Origin: Actinomycetota bacterium
Lineage (GTDB): Bacteria > Actinomycetota > Thermoleophilia > Miltoncostaeales > Miltoncostaeaceae
Length of the DNA stretch: 8,806 nt
Direction of reading: 5' to 3'
Assembly: GCA_005800465.1 (NCBI GenBank)
Contig: SYFI01000149.1
Span: 1-8,806 of the forward strand
The notes under the pieces are model-generated. The model was not told the DNA's origin. It saw only the letters and a program-made list of their open reading frames with translations, and searched no databases. Positions 6,834 through 8,806 of the stretch are shown piece after piece (position 1 is the stretch's first letter; each line of letters begins with the position of its first letter). The translations under genes and the position numbers were made by a program.

Positions 6834-8806
6834 ATGGATCCCGTACACCTCGACCCCGGGGAGACCGTGGCCGCAACCGCTACTCGCACCCGCACAGCAA
6901 CCCGAAAGACCACTGCCACTAGGCGCCCTGCCAAGGACTCCGGGCGTTCGCCGCGGAAGCGCAGCGGAGGCGCTGGCGGCTACGGCCGTGAGATGACCGG
7001 AATGGTCATGATCGCGGTGGGAGGATTTCTCGCCGTCATTGTGTTCGCGGGCGTGGGGGGCGGGGTGGCCGGCCAGGCGCTCGAGTCGCTCATCCGCATG
7101 TGTGTGGGACGCGGGGTGGGGCTGGCGGCGCTTGTGATGGTGATCGTGGGCGTACACCTTGTTGTGCGCTTCGCGGTATTTGACGCGCGGGCATTTCGCA
7201 TCGGGGCGTTGGTTGTGGGCATGGCGATCTGCCTCGGCCTGGCCTCTGGCCTGTTCGGGCCAGGCATGGATCTGTCGTATGGCTGGTCGAGCGTGCGTGA
7301 GATGAAGGCCAATGGCGGCGTGGTCGGGTCCGGCCTGTGGTGGGCCGCCGGCAGCACCATCGGTGCGGTGGGGGCAAACTTCCTCACAGTGCTCGGCATC
7401 GCCGCGGGCATGGTGCTTATGAGCGGCGCCTCGCTTGGCGAAGCGCTGCGTGGCTCGGGACGTGGGGCCGCGGTTGCGGGTGCGGCCGTGGGCCGTGGAA
7501 TCGCAACGGCAACCGTCACCACTGTGCGGGGCAGCCGCCGGGCGTCGGATGAGGTGCGACTTATCGCACGGACAGTGGCCGCCCCGACGTCCCGCCGGGG
7601 GGTGGGATCGGATGAGCACCCGGTTGACGGTGCTGATCGCTATCCCGATCTGTTTGACGAAGATGGCGACCTGCCGTCATCTCCCGCGCTCGGCGTCACG
7701 TCGAGTGCCCTCGAAGAGGACGATGACATCGTCATTGAGGGCGCACACGATGTGTTCCACGATCCCATTGACGGTGATGAGACGGAGGACGACGAACACG
7801 ACGCCGATCCGTTCGTGCAGGTGGATCTGCCGGGCGCGACCGCCGTTGGTTTGGCGGCTGCAGCAGTGGACGACCCCGCCGAGGGTAAGGTGCACGCCGG
7901 TCCGGGCACCATGCCGCGGGGCGGTTGGAAGCGGCCACGAAAGTCGATCCTGCAGAAGTCAACGGGCGGCAGCGGAACCTCGGCAGCGACCATCCGGGAA
8001 ACATCGCGACGGCTGGTCGAGGCCCTTGCCGAATTCGGCGTCCAGGCCGAGATGACCAACGCGGTGTCGGGTCCGCGCATCACCCGATACGAACTGAAGC
8101 TTGCACCGGGCACCAAGGTGTCAAAGGTCAGCGCCCTGCGCGACGACCTGGCATATGCATTGGCTGCCAAGGATGAGATCCGCATCCTGGCGCCCATCCC
8201 CGGCAAGCAGGCCGTGGGTGTTGAGGTACCAAATCCCAACTCGCGCATGGTCACCCTGGGCGACGTGTTTCGCGACTTTCCCGACGGAACGGGCCCCCTG
8301 GCGGCATGGATGGGCCTCGACATCGGTGGCAAGGCCGTGTTCCTCGACATTGCGCGTATGCCACACCTCCTGATCGCCGGCTCCACCGGAACCGGAAAGA
8401 GCGTGTGCCTCAACGCCCTTCTTGCGTCCATCCTTCTGCGGGCGACCCCCGAGGAGCTGCGCATGGTGATGATCGACCCGAAGAAGGTCGAGCTCAATCA
8501 CTACGAAGGGATCCCGCATCTGCTCACACCCGTCGTGACCAACATGAAGAACGCCACCGCGGTGCTCTCGAACATGGTGGGGGAGATGGAGTCGCGGTAC
8601 GAGCTGATGGGCGCCTCCCGGGCGCGCAACCTCAACGACTGGAACTCAATCCGGCGCGGCCAGGGGCTCAGCGTCGTGCCGCACATCCTGGTAGTCATCG
8701 ACGAGCTCGCAGACCTGATGATGGTGGCGCCGGGCGAGGTGGAGGACGCCATCATCCGGCTTGCGCAGAAGAGCCGTGCGGTGGGCATCCACCTCATGCT
8801 GGCCAC
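6834..8806 (+). CDS. ftsK: DNA translocase FtsK/SpoIIIE (3' end outside window)
   Basis: A membrane-anchored ATPase that pumps DNA through the division septum to complete chromosome segregation. About 657 residues are visible and the gene runs off the right edge. A Thr/Arg/Ala/Lys-rich cytoplasmic leader (about 1-52) precedes four hydrophobic segments near 56-74, 95-113, 123-141 and 175-197. The linker is strongly acidic at about 270-330. The motor alpha domain begins near 385, with SGPRITRYE (about 411-419). Walker A is GSTGTGKS (516-523), followed by MIDPKKVELNHYEG. Walker B is ILVVIDE (618-624). The remaining motor and the DNA-reading gamma domain should lie beyond the window. The start is uncertain: ATG 6834 is listed, GTG 6819 has AGGA six bases upstream, and GTG 6867 gives the most family-like leader but a poor spacer. 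The gene lies about 50 bases after rnj with no terminator seen between them. Confidence 0.94.
   Translation, partial: MDPVHLDPGETVAATATRTRTATRKTTATRRPAKDSGRSPRKRSGGAGGYGREMTGMVMIAVGGFLAVIVFAGVGGGVAGQALESLIRMCVGRGVGLAALVMVIVGVHLVVRFAVFDARAFRIGALVVGMAICLGLASGLFGPGMDLSYGWSSVREMKANGGVVGSGLWWAAGSTIGAVGANFLTVLGIAAGMVLMSGASLGEALRGSGRGAAVAGAAVGRGIATATVTTVRGSRRASDEVRLIARTVAAPTSRRGVGSDEHPVDGADRYPDLFDEDGDLPSSPALGVTSSALEEDDDIVIEGAHDVFHDPIDGDETEDDEHDADPFVQVDLPGATAVGLAAAAVDDPAEGKVHAGPGTMPRGGWKRPRKSILQKSTGGSGTSAATIRETSRRLVEALAEFGVQAEMTNAVSGPRITRYELKLAPGTKVSKVSALRDDLAYALAAKDEIRILAPIPGKQAVGVEVPNPNSRMVTLGDVFRDFPDGTGPLAAWMGLDIGGKAVFLDIARMPHLLIAGSTGTGKSVCLNALLASILLRATPEELRMVMIDPKKVELNHYEGIPHLLTPVVTNMKNATAVLSNMVGEMESRYELMGASRARNLNDWNSIRRGQGLSVVPHILVVIDELADLMMVAPGEVEDAIIRLAQKSRAVGIHLMLA

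Noticed and set aside
6558..7619. A 353-codon minus-strand open frame across the rnj/ftsK junction
   Set aside because: It is antisense to conserved RNase J and FtsK coding sequence, and its low-complexity His/Arg/Ala composition matches no family I recognise.
7435..8055. A 206-codon plus-strand open frame inside ftsK
   Set aside because: It is an alternate-frame shadow. The FtsK frame is continuous from 6834 to the window end, with membrane segments and Walker motifs, while this frame encodes a basic low-complexity product.

Overview
The window is a dense, entirely plus-strand block of high-GC housekeeping genes. Its order is pnp (3' end), M16 zinc protease, dapB, cupin, FAD reductase, dapA, RNase J and ftsK (5' end). 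A pnp–M16 protease–dapB–dapA–rnj–ftsK backbone is a familiar arrangement in Actinomycetota, and GTG starts, high GC and an RNase J fit that phylum. The exact class cannot be read from the sequence. A deep-branching, non-model actinobacterial lineage is a guess.

Positions 2-2621 hold three genes joined by 4-base GTGA overlaps: the end of polynucleotide phosphorylase (KH and S1 domains), a PepR-type M16 peptidase, and DapB of lysine/diaminopimelate synthesis. A 60-base spacer with a strong Shine-Dalgarno sequence follows. Then comes a two-gene unit at 2682-4171: a small single-domain cupin and a geranylgeranyl-reductase-like flavoprotein, with stop and start sharing one base (TGATG). This pair is the least predictable part of the window. 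It sits between the two dap genes, where many actinobacteria carry thyX. Positions 4189-6782 hold dapA and RNase J, and ftsK begins at about 6834 and runs off the right edge.

The functions combine RNA turnover (PNPase, RNase J), precursor supply for peptidoglycan and lysine (DapA, DapB), protein processing (M16) and chromosome translocation at division (FtsK). The cupin/flavoprotein pair probably acts on an isoprenoid or other lipid, but its substrate is unknown.

The main oddities are four. RNase J has no ATG, GTG or TTG that would include its conserved N-terminal strand; the best start is a CTG at 5097. The cupin has Arg where the motif-2 metal-binding His is expected. DapA carries substitutions at the positions that bind feedback lysine in the E. 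coli enzyme. The flavoprotein has a histidine-dense patch near a cysteine in its N-terminal third. I saw no mobile element, CRISPR array, RNA gene or convincing terminator, and no gene-free stretch exceeds about 60 bases. I did not find an obviously new defence or mobile system.
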